DNA of 64,000 nucleotides, from contig NZ_NPDX01000003.1 in assembly GCF_002811945.1 (NCBI RefSeq), positions 186,001 through 250,000 of the forward strand. The letters run 5' to 3'. The notes under the pieces are model-generated. The model was not told the DNA's origin. It saw nothing but the letters and a program-made list of their open reading frames with translations, and searched no databases. Positions 37,788-47,441 of the stretch are shown piece by piece (position 1 is the first letter of the stretch; the number at the start of each line of letters is the position of its first letter). This DNA comes from Leptospira harrisiae (GTDB taxonomy: Bacteria > Spirochaetota > Leptospiria > Leptospirales > Leptospiraceae). The translations under genes were made by a program, and so were the position numbers.

Positions 37788-40017
37788 AAATAATTCCACG
37801 AGAGGTCAACTTTCCAAATTCCAATACATCTGTCGGACAAAGAGAAACACAAGCAGAACAACGGACACATTGTACGCTATCCATAGGAATCCCTCGACTT
37901 GCATAACCCATCACATCAATCCCTTGATGACAATTTTTCGTACAAACATTACAAGAAATACATTTCTTTTTATCTGCAAAAATTCTAAATTCACTAAACC
38001 GAGCATAAATATGCATCAAAGAAGCGAGAGGGCAAAACATTCGACACCATATTCTTCCAGAAAAAAGAAAATAAAATCCAACTCCTACAACTCCAGCAAG
38101 CCCAATATCTACTACGATATCATAAATCCATTTAACTGAATCAGCAATAATTTCGCTTAATTCTAAACTTGGATTTTTACTTTTTCCATAAACGCCAATT
38201 AACTTTAATAATGTTAACATAAAAGCCAAAAATAAAATATACTGACCTGAATGTTCTAATCGATACGCCCATTTTCCATGAGGCATTTTCTGCCTATGTT
38301 CATCTCCCAAAGTTTCAGCAAGCCCACCACACGAACAAATCCAACCACAATAAGCACCCTTACCGTAATGATAAACCAAAAGTGGGATGAACCCAAAACT
38401 AAACAAAAAACCGTAACCTAACCAAAAATTGGTGATTCCTCCATCATATAATACACCCATACTTAAAGGCCATGCCAAAATAAATCCATAGGCCTTCCAA
38501 TAAGCATCATTTGGAAATACTTCTGATCGAACGAAACCTTCAGGTGTTCCCAAATAACCCAAGTCACCTAATGCGGGAAGGATTAACTCAGGCAATAAAA
38601 ACAAAAAGAAAACTTGAACAAAAATCAAACTTAAAGTCTGGTAAAAAATATAATTTGTTTTTCGAACTAATATTCTTCTTATTCCAAAAAATAATATGGT
38701 AAGAGAGTATAACATAGTATAGTGGAAAGAAGGATATTTGCCAAAAAGAGTATATCCGAAATATGTTGCTGCAAGGTAAACAAATAGAAAATAGAAAAAG
38801 ACAAACATAAGATAGGTGTTTCTTAGGAAAACCCAAGAATTGATTTTCCATTGGTTCCGATTCCATTTAAAATAAACAAACAAAGATAAAGTTAGAAATG
38901 AAATGCTCGCAAAGATTGTGGCCAAAGGTGAAAACCAGCCAGGTCCATAAAAAGAGGCTTTCCCCAAATAAGCTGCACCTGCAAAGGAAAAAAGAGAACT
39001 AAATCCAATCCAATCCGTTATCGATTTTTGATTTTGAATTTTAATACCAATTTTTTTTAAAAAATGAATGGGGGGAGTATTTCCAATCAAAACATAAACC
39101 ACATCTGCTTTGAGTTTAACCGATGCTTCAGGAGTTTTCACAAATACATTTTGTTCAGAAATTTCTGTGACTTCTGACTCAAGTTGCAGTTTGATTTTAT
39201 TTTCGCGGACCAACCTATCCAATTCTTCTATATTTTTTTGTTTTGGTCTTCGAAAATCCTTTCCTCGGTGAATTAATCTAACCTCTTTCGCATAACGAGA
39301 ACTTGCAATTGCTGCTTCTACCGCGCTATCGCCACCACCTACGATAACGACTGATTTGTCATGTGTGTCGTATGGATCAAAAACTCGATAAAAAACAGAT
39401 GGGTTAGATTCTCCCTTCACACCTAAACGTTTGGGATCACCCGATTTTCCAATTGCTATCACCACTGAACTTGTGAGATACGATTCGCCAGTTTCCGTTT
39501 TTACTTGATATAACTTTCCCGCTGCTTGAATGGAAACAACTCGTTTCCCAGTTTGTATTTGAATTGGATTGTTTTTTATTAGAACATTTAGATATTCTAA
39601 TAATTCCTCTTTTGTCGAATCTGTAATTTCAATTTTAGAATGGGACTTTAGATCCTTTGGCTCAGCAAATATCGGTTTTTGTTTTGGATAACTCTGAATG
39701 GTTTGAAATGGTATATTTGCTTCTAGAAGTGCAAACTTTTTCCCTAAACGTTTAGCTTCATACGCACAGGATATACCAGCAGGCCCTGATCCAATAATGA
39801 CTGCATCCAAACAATCTTCATTCGACCCACGAATGTATTTCCAGACCAAAACACCACTTTCAGCTGCCAGCTTCAAAAGAGGAACACCTGTTAAATCACC
39901 GATTATAAAAACATTAGGGAGATTTGTTTCAAATGAATCAGAGAGTTCTGGATATACTTCAACAGTACCCATTGGGGCAGATTTGGTTAACCAACGAAAA
40001 TAAGCAGATGGCCACAT
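37756..40017 (-). CDS. FAD/NAD(P) oxidoreductase fused to a membrane ferredoxin
   Basis: This 753-residue fusion has three parts. Residues 1-65 look like the end of a flavoprotein (VFIIGDLTGVPLLKLAAESG). Residues about 70-330 form a full TrxB-like FAD/NAD(P) domain, with dinucleotide motifs VIIGSGPAGISCAYEAKRLG and VVIVGGGDSAVEAAIASSRY but no visible CxxC redox pair. The C-terminal half has about seven membrane helices with NapH/CcoG-like Cys motifs (CGWICSCGG, CRMFCPLAS) and two 4Fe-4S ferredoxin sets, CISCNVCTKNC and CVRCSACVSLC. It could pass electrons from NAD(P)H across or along the inner membrane through FAD and Fe-S centres. The partner is unknown. It is co-oriented and overlaps the glycerate kinase gene. 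Confidence 0.85.
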   Translation of the reverse strand: MWPSAYFRWLTKSAPMGTVEVYPELSDSFETNLPNVFIIGDLTGVPLLKLAAESGVLVWKYIRGSNEDCLDAVIIGSGPAGISCAYEAKRLGKKFALLEANIPFQTIQSYPKQKPIFAEPKDLKSHSKIEITDSTKEELLEYLNVLIKNNPIQIQTGKRVVSIQAAGKLYQVKTETGESYLTSSVVIAIGKSGDPKRLGVKGESNPSVFYRVFDPYDTHDKSVVIVGGGDSAVEAAIASSRYAKEVRLIHRGKDFRRPKQKNIEELDRLVRENKIKLQLESEVTEISEQNVFVKTPEASVKLKADVVYVLIGNTPPIHFLKKIGIKIQNQKSITDWIGFSSLFSFAGAAYLGKASFYGPGWFSPLATIFASISFLTLSLFVYFKWNRNQWKINSWVFLRNTYLMFVFFYFLFVYLAATYFGYTLFGKYPSFHYTMLYSLTILFFGIRRILVRKTNYIFYQTLSLIFVQVFFLFLLPELILPALGDLGYLGTPEGFVRSEVFPNDAYWKAYGFILAWPLSMGVLYDGGITNFWLGYGFLFSFGFIPLLVYHYGKGAYCGWICSCGGLAETLGDEHRQKMPHGKWAYRLEHSGQYILFLAFMLTLLKLIGVYGKSKNPSLELSEIIADSVKWIYDIVVDIGLAGVVGVGFYFLFSGRIWCRMFCPLASLMHIYARFSEFRIFADKKKCISCNVCTKNCHQGIDVMGYASRGIPMDSVQCVRCSACVSLCPTDVLEFGKLTSRGIIYDSIQAKTRK

Positions 40018-40058
40018 ACTTAATGATTGGACTTAATGTTTAAAAAAAAGAAATGATT

Positions 40059-41363
40059 TTAATTTGCTAAAGGAAGTTGAATGATAATTTTTGTTCCTTC
40101 CATCGGTTTACTGAAAACTTGAATCGACCCTTCTTGTTCCGTTAATAATTCCTTACAAACGAGTAAACCTAGGCCTGTTCCTTTTTCGCCAGAGGTTCCA
40201 AATCCTGAATCAAATTTTTTTCCTTCGGAAATCTTTGCAATTAAATCGGAATCCATTCCCACTCCAAAGTCTTGAAACCGAATTTCCAAACAATTCGAGT
40301 TTTTCTCTGTTTCAATGAATACCTTATTATTGGGATGAGAATATTTTATTGCATTAGATAATATATTACGCAAAACCGTTGCAGTCATTCTTTCATCACA
40401 ATATACACAATCTTCTTCCGAAATATTAGTTTCCCAAGAAATACCTTTTTCAGTTGCCTGTATGTTCAGTAGATCCAATGCATTTCTTAAAATTTTCGAT
40501 ACATTTAAATTGCTAGGATTACATTGCGTTTTTTGTGTTTCGTTTTGTACCCAGTCCAACAAATTTTCCAATACAAGGTAGGTTTGGTTTGTGCTTTTTT
40601 TTAGCTCATTTAAACCAAAAAGTAACTCTTCTCTTTCTGGCAAAGATTTTGTAATATAACCAAGGTATGTGCTTATTGTTCCAATTGGTCCCTTTAGATC
40701 ATGTGCAAGGATAGAAAAAATTCGGTCTTTATGATCATTGATCCGAGTCATTTCCTTTTGGATTCGGTTGATATTTCTTAAAAAATAAAACATAAACAAA
40801 GCCACAAATGACAGGCAGGACACAACTGAATTAATGCGAAACAAGTCCTGTACTTCTTTATAATACAATAAAGTTCCTTTTTTAAAATTGCCTGGACTCC
40901 CAAAAAACTCAAACCAGATATAAAAGGCCGTGTTCATTAAAAAGACAAAGAGTATCCACCCTTTTTCCTCGTATGGAAATATCACAAAAGGAACAATTGC
41001 GAACATTAGAAAATAATAATAAAATCCACCAGAGGTTCCAAAACTAATCGTGGATACACAAAACAATGGAACGGAAATTGTAATTATTAATAGAATTCGA
41101 GAAAAAAAATACCGTTGTCTTGTATTAAGATATAACACATAAATCAATGAACATATCACAAAGATATGAATGATATTCATGATTTGATAATAGGGAGCAC
41201 CCGCGATTACAAAGAAAATGGAATATTCGATATTCGAGAATATTCCTAAAATAGCAACTAAATTGGAAAGTTGGACGCGAACGGAAGACTCTAAACCCAA
41301 TTGGTCCGTCACTCCTAAATTGAGCAACCGATAGACTCCCCATCGATTCAAAAGGGTTTTCAT
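40059..41363 (-). CDS. Membrane sensor histidine kinase
   Basis: This 434-residue kinase has six or so hydrophobic helices in the first 200 residues, then a kinase core: FSILAHDLKGPIGTISTYLG with the phospho-His, NILSNAIKYSHP, FQDFGVGMD and GTGLGLLVCKELL. It lacks a receiver and a PAS domain. The ATG overlaps the stop of the upstream SpoIIE phosphatase gene (ATGA), so the two are translationally coupled. A membrane phosphatase and a membrane kinase in one operon suggest a shared signal output. Confidence 0.9.
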   Translation of the reverse strand: MKTLLNRWGVYRLLNLGVTDQLGLESSVRVQLSNLVAILGIFSNIEYSIFFVIAGAPYYQIMNIIHIFVICSLIYVLYLNTRQRYFFSRILLIITISVPLFCVSTISFGTSGGFYYYFLMFAIVPFVIFPYEEKGWILFVFLMNTAFYIWFEFFGSPGNFKKGTLLYYKEVQDLFRINSVVSCLSFVALFMFYFLRNINRIQKEMTRINDHKDRIFSILAHDLKGPIGTISTYLGYITKSLPEREELLFGLNELKKSTNQTYLVLENLLDWVQNETQKTQCNPSNLNVSKILRNALDLLNIQATEKGISWETNISEEDCVYCDERMTATVLRNILSNAIKYSHPNNKVFIETEKNSNCLEIRFQDFGVGMDSDLIAKISEGKKFDSGFGTSGEKGTGLGLLVCKELLTEQEGSIQVFSKPMEGTKIIIQLPLAN

Positions 41364-43246
41364 TTGATATCGATCGTAAAGTATGTTACGTCATCTGACA
41401 AACGAAATGCGAAATTCCGAATGTCCTTTTTAATTTTTTCGTTTAATTCAAAAAGCGAGAGGTCGAAGCCACCCGCTAACTGTTCTTTTAACCTTGATTC
41501 TCCGTACAATTCCCTATTTTTATTTTGACTTTCTGTAATCCCATCGGTGTAAAAAAAGAATCGATCCCCTGGCGATAAATCATGTGAAAATGTTTCTACA
41601 AAAATATCTTTTTTCCAACCCATGATGGGGCCTCTTCCTCCGAGGGCAGCCAAGGAATTTGAAACAATATTCATAGAATAAGGACTAGGATGTCCCATCA
41701 CAGAATATTTCATTACAGAGTTTTTTAAATCAAAATGGCTCACTACGGCAGTGATATAGTTTTTTTCGACCACAGGCAACATTTTAAGATTTAAATCTAA
41801 CATAAACTTGGCGGGATCTTTTTCCTTGGGAGCAATTTCTAAAAAATTGACCTTTAGCATACTGGCGATCAAGGCTGCAGCAATCCCGTGACCAAGTACG
41901 TCACATAACAAAAAAGTAACAGATCCATCTTCATGAATATAATAGTCAAAATAATCACCACCAATTTTTTCCATTGGCATAAACACTGAAGCCACACTCA
42001 GTGTTTGGTGTTTAAATTCCATAGGTGGTATTAGTTTAGATTGTAAACCTGCCGCCATAACCAAATCATCATGTAACAATTTATACTGTTTGTGTAATTC
42101 TTGAGTACGCAAAGTGATTAACATTTCAAGAGATTCATTTAGATTTCGAAGTTCTCTTCTTGTCCTCGCACTTTGTAAGGCAATGGCAAAAACCCCAGCA
42201 AATAAAAATGTTAAAATGCCATATTGTGTTAAATAAGCATTTTTTCCTGTAATCACATCGGTGATGACATCGGCGATTCCGAAAAATGTTGCTACCAGTG
42301 CACCTAAAGAAACAACAATAGCCTCCGCAGTTTTTTTATAGTTTCTATGCAATAGTTGAATCAGAATTGGAACCTTAATTGCAAGTAATAGATACCAGAT
42401 GTAAACCAAATAAAACCGATGATCGGGATCCATTGGAAGTAAGTGAATGAACGCAAGAACGGTATCTAAAAAAAATGTTGTGAACGCAAGTTTCGAAATA
42501 CGTCTATCAAATAAAGTATGAACGAATAACAGAATAAAGACGGGGAAAATAAACTGACAAAAAAACAAAAGTCTAACCAGAACCTCTGGATGAATCATCA
42601 AAAAATGAATTTTATTTACAGAAGGCAATCGCCAACCTACAAAAAAAATAGCTGTACCAGCTAAATACAATCCAGACTTAGAAGATCGATTCAATGCATA
42701 ACCAACTGCTTGTTGTAAAAAAATTCCAAAAAACAAGGCACCTATAAGGATTTGGTTTACATCTTCAAAAACCATTTTATCTTTAATTTCGTCTTGAGTT
42801 CCAAAAACCGGTATCGATCGAAAGATTCCACACCTAAACTGTGTTTCACGACATTCGATATCCACAACAAGTTCATTTTCTCCCTTTGTTAATAGAGAAA
42901 TGGGAATTTCATAATAACGCACTTTATGCCAATACGGGTAATAGTCAGGAGAAAAACTTCCTGTCGAACCAATGGGCACTCCATTCCAAAAGGTTTGGTC
43001 AGCAGAATGAACCCGATCCATATAAATTGCTTGCGAAGACTCAGGGAAAGTTGAAACCGAAATTTTTAGTCGATATTTGCCTCGTAATGGCACTTCGTAA
43101 CCTTGTTTGACCAAAGGAACTCCAACTAATATTGGTTTGGTTTCCTTTTCACCATCACGTTGGAATGTCCAACCCTCTTCCAAGGAAACCACTTCTGCCC
43201 CCACAGGAATCGTAAAGAATAGAAATACTAAAAACAAAAATTTCAT
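41360..43246 (-). CDS. 7TM receptor with SpoIIE-type phosphatase
   Basis: From the ATG at 43246 the protein has a clear signal peptide (KFLFLVFLFFTIPVGAE). A galactose-binding-like beta-sandwich follows (with YMDRVHSADQTFWNGVPIGS and ENELVVDIECRE), then about seven membrane helices (from about 165 to 365), a short coiled coil and a SpoIIE/PP2C domain with metal Asp residues in KIGGDYFDYY and LLCDVLGHGIAAALI, and FYTDGITES. This is a 7TMR-DISM-like architecture. An ATG 56 codons upstream at 43414 would place basic, non-signal residues ahead of the signal peptide, so it is unlikely. The gene is coupled to the kinase downstream. Confidence 0.88.
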   Translation of the reverse strand: MKFLFLVFLFFTIPVGAEVVSLEEGWTFQRDGEKETKPILVGVPLVKQGYEVPLRGKYRLKISVSTFPESSQAIYMDRVHSADQTFWNGVPIGSTGSFSPDYYPYWHKVRYYEIPISLLTKGENELVVDIECRETQFRCGIFRSIPVFGTQDEIKDKMVFEDVNQILIGALFFGIFLQQAVGYALNRSSKSGLYLAGTAIFFVGWRLPSVNKIHFLMIHPEVLVRLLFFCQFIFPVFILLFVHTLFDRRISKLAFTTFFLDTVLAFIHLLPMDPDHRFYLVYIWYLLLAIKVPILIQLLHRNYKKTAEAIVVSLGALVATFFGIADVITDVITGKNAYLTQYGILTFLFAGVFAIALQSARTRRELRNLNESLEMLITLRTQELHKQYKLLHDDLVMAAGLQSKLIPPMEFKHQTLSVASVFMPMEKIGGDYFDYYIHEDGSVTFLLCDVLGHGIAAALIASMLKVNFLEIAPKEKDPAKFMLDLNLKMLPVVEKNYITAVVSHFDLKNSVMKYSVMGHPSPYSMNIVSNSLAALGGRGPIMGWKKDIFVETFSHDLSPGDRFFFYTDGITESQNKNRELYGESRLKEQLAGGFDLSLFELNEKIKKDIRNFAFRLSDDVTYFTIDIK

Positions 43247-43673
43247 AGGCAGGCAACGTAGATGTTTTCGAGAATCCCCGGAGATCACCGGAAGGATTGA
43301 ATCCAAACCATTTCGAAGTGCAAGGATTTTTTTTAAAGCCCTCTTTTGTTCCACTATTTGAAAATTCCTGAGAAAATTGGCATCTGCTTTGGTTAGTTGG
43401 CAATTATCAATCATCTAAAAAAAGATAAATAAACACTTCCACACCATTCCAATCCAGGAACATTTGAAAGGCATTGGATATCTCTGGACAGTGTAAAAAG
43501 TAAGTGAGTTACCTTTTTCACTACATTACTAAATTGCGAAAGAGTGTTTCCCACTGCCTGGTGATTTGTATGCTGTTTGCATTGTTTGGCCGATCCACCA
43601 ATGAAAACCATCCATTGGAAAAAGTGACTCCCTATCTATCTTCACTGGCTTAACTTAGAAAGTAATTATTTTA

Positions 43674-43692
43674 TTTTAGATTAAATCTAAAA
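43674..43692 (+). promoter_or_regulatory. Fur/PerR-type box 1
   Basis: TTTTAGATTAAATCTAAAA is a perfect 19-base palindrome with a 7-1-7 core, TTAGATT-A-AATCTAA. It resembles the PerR/Fur consensus (TTATAATnATTATAA in Bacillus) in layout and lies about 82 bases upstream of the perR-like start. Confidence 0.7.
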
Positions 43693-43719
43693 CAAAACTC
43701 ATTCCTAGTAAATGATTTT

Positions 43720-43734
43720 TTAGACTTAGTCTAA
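43720..43734 (+). promoter_or_regulatory. Fur/PerR-type box 2
   Basis: TTAGACT-T-AGTCTAA is a second perfect 7-1-7 palindrome of the same type, 40 bases upstream of the perR-like ATG and just before a TTGACA hexamer at 43738. Two boxes in the leader suggest tight self-regulation by the gene product. Confidence 0.7.
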
Positions 43735-43774
43735 TTATTGACAAAAAAAAGCTTCCAGAGAAGGTGAAACTGAG

Positions 43775-44203
43775 ATGGATTTAAGTTACCAAAAAACCAA
43801 GGAACTCCTGGAATCTCATGGGATTCGACCCACTTCGCAGAGATTGGAAATGGCACATTTGCTTTTAGAGAGACACCAACATCTTTTTGCTGAAGAAGTT
43901 TTCCATTTGGTCAATTCCCACTTTCCGCATGCATCACGAGCTACCATTTTTAATAACCTCAAACTTTTTTCTGAAAAGGGAATGTTAGGTACTCTGGAAT
44001 TAAAAAGTGGTGTAACACATTTTGATTCCAACATCGGTCCACACCACCATGCTCTCAATGAAGAAACAGGAGAGATCACAGACGTGGAAATGGATCAAGA
44101 ACTCGAATCTAAAGTATTGGATGAATTAAAGGAAAGTTATTTTAGAAAGACAGGTAAAAATTTAGATAACGTAAAACTAGTCATCACAATGAGAGGGAAA
44201 TAA
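43775..44203 (+). CDS. Fur-family regulator, PerR-like
   Basis: This 142-residue regulator has the Fur N-terminal winged helix (GIRPTSQRLEMAHLLL, HASRATIFNNLKLFSEKG) and the metal-site run GPHHHALNEETGEITDVE. It has no Cys at all, so it lacks the structural-zinc CxxC pairs. A peroxide regulator without the structural metal has been described in L. interrogans, which makes a PerR-type role the best guess over Fur or Zur. The ATG follows AGAAGGTG at good spacing. The two boxes upstream are likely its own targets. The ketopantoate reductase gene follows 27 bases on. Confidence 0.82.
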   Translation: MDLSYQKTKELLESHGIRPTSQRLEMAHLLLERHQHLFAEEVFHLVNSHFPHASRATIFNNLKLFSEKGMLGTLELKSGVTHFDSNIGPHHHALNEETGEITDVEMDQELESKVLDELKESYFRKTGKNLDNVKLVITMRGK

Positions 44204-44230
44204 TTTTCCTCTCGCTTTGACTTCAAAGAA

Positions 44231-45208
44231 ATGAAAACAGTTTATCCTTCCATTGCTTTGAGTGGCATCGGTTCTGTTACCGCAACGATCATCCACGCAC
44301 TTTATCAAAATTCAATTCCTTTCCAAATTCTTTGTCGTAACAAAAATAGGTATCAGTTTCTATGCGATAATCCAATTCGTTTCCGTGGTCCAAAAGGTAA
44401 CCTTGTGTCCATTGATTTGAATGGTTACTTAACAAATATTCAAAACTGCCAAGATACATTTGATTATATTTTTATTGGATGCAAAAACCAAAACCTTCTT
44501 GAATACTTAGAAGAAACAAAAAAATTCCTAAAGCCTAATGGGAAATTGATACTCATTCAAAATGGAATTCCGGAATCTCATCTAGAATCTTATCAAAGTC
44601 AAATCCTTGGTGGAGTTGTGGGATGGAATACTCAAACTTTGCAAGATGGAACTTATTACCAATCAAATGTGGGAAGTCTCATTCTCGGTGGAATTTCTAA
44701 TTCAAAACCAGATCCAATTTGGAACCTACTGCTTCCACCATACATTCCTTTAATTCTAACAGACCAACTTGCGGGTTATCGCTGGCATAAACTTGCAATC
44801 AATGCGATCATCAATGGTTTAGCTGCTTCAAAACAACAAACTTTAGGTGAGTTATTCTTAAATAAAAATTCGCGAAAAGATGCATTAGACACTCTAACAG
44901 AAATTAAATCAGTAATGAATGTTTTACAAATTGAAGAACAGGTAGTACCTGGATCGTTTTCCATTCAAAAATTAGGTGGAGGAAAAGGTGCATTACCAAC
45001 TTGGGTACGCCACATCATACTCATTTTACTTGGCTTAAAATACTTTCGCATTCGTACTTCCATGGTTCAAGATTTGGATAATAAAAGAAAAACAGAAATT
45101 GATTATATCAATGGTGAGGTTGTTACAATTGCAAATGACAGAGGTGTCCTTGTGCCAAAAAATGAATGGATTGTTAAGAAAGTAAAAGAGCTTGAAGAAA
45201 AAATATAA
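44231..45208 (+). CDS. Ketopantoate reductase family protein (PanE/ApbA-like)
   Basis: This 325-residue NADPH-dependent reductase has the two-domain ApbA/PanE pattern: an N-terminal Rossmann start (SIALSGIGSVTATII, an altered form of GxGxxG), YIFIGCKNQ and ILIQNGI, and a C-terminal helical domain with YRWHKLAINAIINGLAA that carries the catalytic Lys. PanE reduces 2-dehydropantoate to pantoate in CoA synthesis; more distant members reduce other 2-keto acids. The changed dinucleotide loop means that the pantothenate role is likely but not certain. It may be read with the perR-like gene. Confidence 0.75.
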   Translation: MKTVYPSIALSGIGSVTATIIHALYQNSIPFQILCRNKNRYQFLCDNPIRFRGPKGNLVSIDLNGYLTNIQNCQDTFDYIFIGCKNQNLLEYLEETKKFLKPNGKLILIQNGIPESHLESYQSQILGGVVGWNTQTLQDGTYYQSNVGSLILGGISNSKPDPIWNLLLPPYIPLILTDQLAGYRWHKLAINAIINGLAASKQQTLGELFLNKNSRKDALDTLTEIKSVMNVLQIEEQVVPGSFSIQKLGGGKGALPTWVRHIILILLGLKYFRIRTSMVQDLDNKRKTEIDYINGEVVTIANDRGVLVPKNEWIVKKVKELEEKI

Positions 45209-45209
45209 C

Positions 45210-45226
45210 GAGGTTCGAAAACCTTC
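45210..45226. terminator. Short hairpin between convergent genes
   Basis: AGGTT-CGAA-AACCT forms a five-bp stem with a tetraloop just after the ketopantoate reductase stop and near the convergent wHTH stop. It could end transcription on either side, but it has no clear T-run. Confidence 0.3.
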
Positions 45227-45229
45227 GCT

Positions 45230-45544
45230 TTATTTCCCTAACCTGAGTAGTTCCGAAATAGAGTGATTTGCCTCAAGAGGATGTCTTAATTTTTGTTCTG
45301 TTTGGATGATATATTGGTTTCTACGTCCATCTTTGCTTTTTTCTAAAATTTCAGCCTCAACCAAATCCTTAACTATGGCTTGTACTGCACGTTCAGTGAT
45401 TCCGACAAGCACGGCAACATCCTTCAAACGAATTTCCGGATCCTTACTCAAACACATAAGAACATGAGAATGATTTGAAAGAAAGGTCCATTGCCCTCCT
45501 TTTTTAGTGTTATCTAACAATTTTTTCTTTGGCTCTTTTGTCAT
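45230..45544 (-). CDS. Small winged-helix DNA-binding protein
   Basis: This 104-residue protein has a MarR/ArsR-like winged helix: HVLMCLSKDPEIRLKDVAVLVGITERAVQAIVKDL as helix-turn-helix, then KDGRRNQYIIQ as the wing. It has no ligand domain. The target and signal are unknown. It converges on the ketopantoate reductase gene with 21 bases between stops. Confidence 0.72.
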   Translation of the reverse strand: MTKEPKKKLLDNTKKGGQWTFLSNHSHVLMCLSKDPEIRLKDVAVLVGITERAVQAIVKDLVEAEILEKSKDGRRNQYIIQTEQKLRHPLEANHSISELLRLGK

Positions 45545-45674
45545 TTTTCTATCTAAAATTCAAATAGGAGATTCCTTCGAAAAACATAAACTCCTCATGT
45601 TCCAACTAAAATCGCCTACTCAATTCATCTACAAAAAAACCAATGAAACGATCCTAGGGAAAATGCCACCTAAC

Positions 45675-46067
45675 TTACTGTGATTCAGTAGATTCACTAG
45701 ACCATTTATAGTCTCGCACAAGCCAGGCCCAATAAATAAATAAAAATTGGAACGGTAATCGCGCGTACAATGCCCAGATGGGGACTCCATAATCTTTGCC
45801 TTCCAAAGCCGTTAATAACATATTGATATTTGCAGGATAAATAGCTAAAAGAAGTATAATGATTCCATAACTTGCCATCTTTCGCATCCGTTCATAAAGC
45901 ACGAGGGAACCCAAGGTAATTTCTGCAAGTCCACTCGTAACATTCAAAAGTACATGAAAAGGAAGGTAGTCTGGCATCATTTCCAAATAGAATTCAGGAG
46001 AGAAAAAATGATTGATACCCGCTGTTATGTAGAACGCCCCGAGAGAATACACGAGAAACTTTTTCAT
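45675..46067 (-). CDS. DoxX-family membrane protein
   Basis: This 130-residue protein has four hydrophobic helices and the DoxX pattern (GAFYITAGINHFFSPEFY, SGLAEITLGSLVL, YARLPFQFLFIYWAW). DoxX-like proteins are small inner-membrane proteins linked in some bacteria to redox or thiol stress; the activity here is not known. The ATG at 46067 is preceded in frame by a GTG that was not used. It stands alone between two minus-strand units. Confidence 0.78.
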   Translation of the reverse strand: MKKFLVYSLGAFYITAGINHFFSPEFYLEMMPDYLPFHVLLNVTSGLAEITLGSLVLYERMRKMASYGIIILLLAIYPANINMLLTALEGKDYGVPIWALYARLPFQFLFIYWAWLVRDYKWSSESTESQ

Positions 46068-46191
46068 CACCGAACTAGAGCATAGTGGAAAAAAAAATCA
46101 TTACAAATTTTAGGATGTTTGAAAAATGATTCCCATTCGGATCCATTTCTCCTAACCAGAGAAATGGAAAATTCAGACTTTGCCTGATTCT

Positions 46192-47400
46192 TTAAGCGAC
46201 AATCTGCCCTTCTTTTGATTTATAATGACCCAATTTTTCTTCCAAACGTTTGCGACTTTTGATCGTAATTCGGTTTGGTTCAATCACAAGATTTGTATCT
46301 GTCATAAATTCATGAATTATTTCTTGTTTGACTTTGATGATCCCACACATATTACAAAGTTCTTCCATCTGGATATAAATTGTATGTGCGTTGGCAAGGC
46401 TTTCATCCAAATTTCTGCCCAAACGAATGTCCTGGTCTCGAATGGAATTATACAAATAAGCATAAAGTCGGATTACAGGAGTCTTCAAACGAAGGATAAC
46501 CAAACGTTGGTGAGAAAACCAAATACGTCTAGCGATGCTCTCGAAGATTTTTTGAAGTAAAGATGGTCCTACCGACTCAAATAAATTTTCAGCTGTGACT
46601 CGCAGAATTTTACTTTTTGTTTCGGTTATTGCAGATGCCATTCGCGGAGCATTGTCAATCAATGACATTTCCCCAAAAATTTCTCCAGGTCCCAAAACAT
46701 CGATTACATATTCATATCCACGAACTATACTGAAAAGTTTGACATTACCTTCTAACACTACGTAGATTTCGTTATTTTTTTCACTTTCAACAAAAAGAAT
46801 TTCGCCAGCTTCTAAATTGGATTGCATACTATCCCAAACAAAAGGTTTGTAATTTGCTCCAATTGAATTAAGTAATTCTGTAGCTTCTGTTAGGTTATCT
46901 GTTGAATTATTTTCCTTTGACCATTTAATAAATGTTTGTAAGGAATAAGCAGCTAAATTAGGTTTTTGCCAAGAAAGATAGGTTCGAGCATTGAGTACCA
47001 ATCGCTCTGGATGGTAATCGCGGTCCGCAGGTTTATTAGCCTTCGAAAGGTGTTTTTGTAAAGTTCTGAGTTCTCTCGAATACAAACCCAAAATTTTCAT
47101 TGCGAGTTCTTTTCTTTCTTTGAGGTAAGATCCTAAAAGTCGAATAGGAATTTGAACTAATTCCACATCTGTATCTGCAAACAATGTCACTAAAAACCGA
47201 TGTTCGGTGAGAGCAGAAACTAGCCCAAAACTATCGCCAGCTTCATAATAAGCAAGTTCATGATCCACAACAATGTGCTCGGAATCGACCGAAACCCGGC
47301 CAGACCTGACAATGAAAAAGTTTCCGGTATTGATGGAATTCTGCACAACAATGGCAGCACCTTTTGAATAATTAACAACTTTGATTTCTTCTGCAGACAC
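46192..47400 (-). CDS. Regulator with two cyclic-nucleotide-binding domains
   Basis: This 402-residue protein has two cNMP-binding beta-rolls (about residues 10-125, and 190-310 with the phosphate loop GEIFGEMSLIDNAPRMASAIT). A Crp-like winged-helix tail follows (HTIYIQMEELCNMCGIIKVKQEI and IEPNRITIKSRKRLEEKL). It could be a Crp/Fnr-type regulator with a degenerate first domain, or a cAMP-bound scaffold protein. The GTG at 47400 begins it. It lies 41 bases downstream of eboF on the same strand and may be read from the ebo promoter. Confidence 0.8.
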   Translation of the reverse strand: MSAEEIKVVNYSKGAAIVVQNSINTGNFFIVRSGRVSVDSEHIVVDHELAYYEAGDSFGLVSALTEHRFLVTLFADTDVELVQIPIRLLGSYLKERKELAMKILGLYSRELRTLQKHLSKANKPADRDYHPERLVLNARTYLSWQKPNLAAYSLQTFIKWSKENNSTDNLTEATELLNSIGANYKPFVWDSMQSNLEAGEILFVESEKNNEIYVVLEGNVKLFSIVRGYEYVIDVLGPGEIFGEMSLIDNAPRMASAITETKSKILRVTAENLFESVGPSLLQKIFESIARRIWFSHQRLVILRLKTPVIRLYAYLYNSIRDQDIRLGRNLDESLANAHTIYIQMEELCNMCGIIKVKQEIIHEFMTDTNLVIEPNRITIKSRKRLEEKLGHYKSKEGQIVA

Positions 47401-47441
47401 TGAGTTAAAAATAATGTTTTCGAAGCTTACCAGTCAAACAT

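Larger units (their letters stand above)
43247..43774. other. Divergent control region of SpoIIE gene and perR-like gene
   Basis: This 528-base gap separates the minus-strand SpoIIE gene from the plus-strand perR-like gene. The right part holds two perfect palindromic boxes described separately. The left part is A/T-rich, without a recognised gene, hairpin or RNA. Confidence 0.4.
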
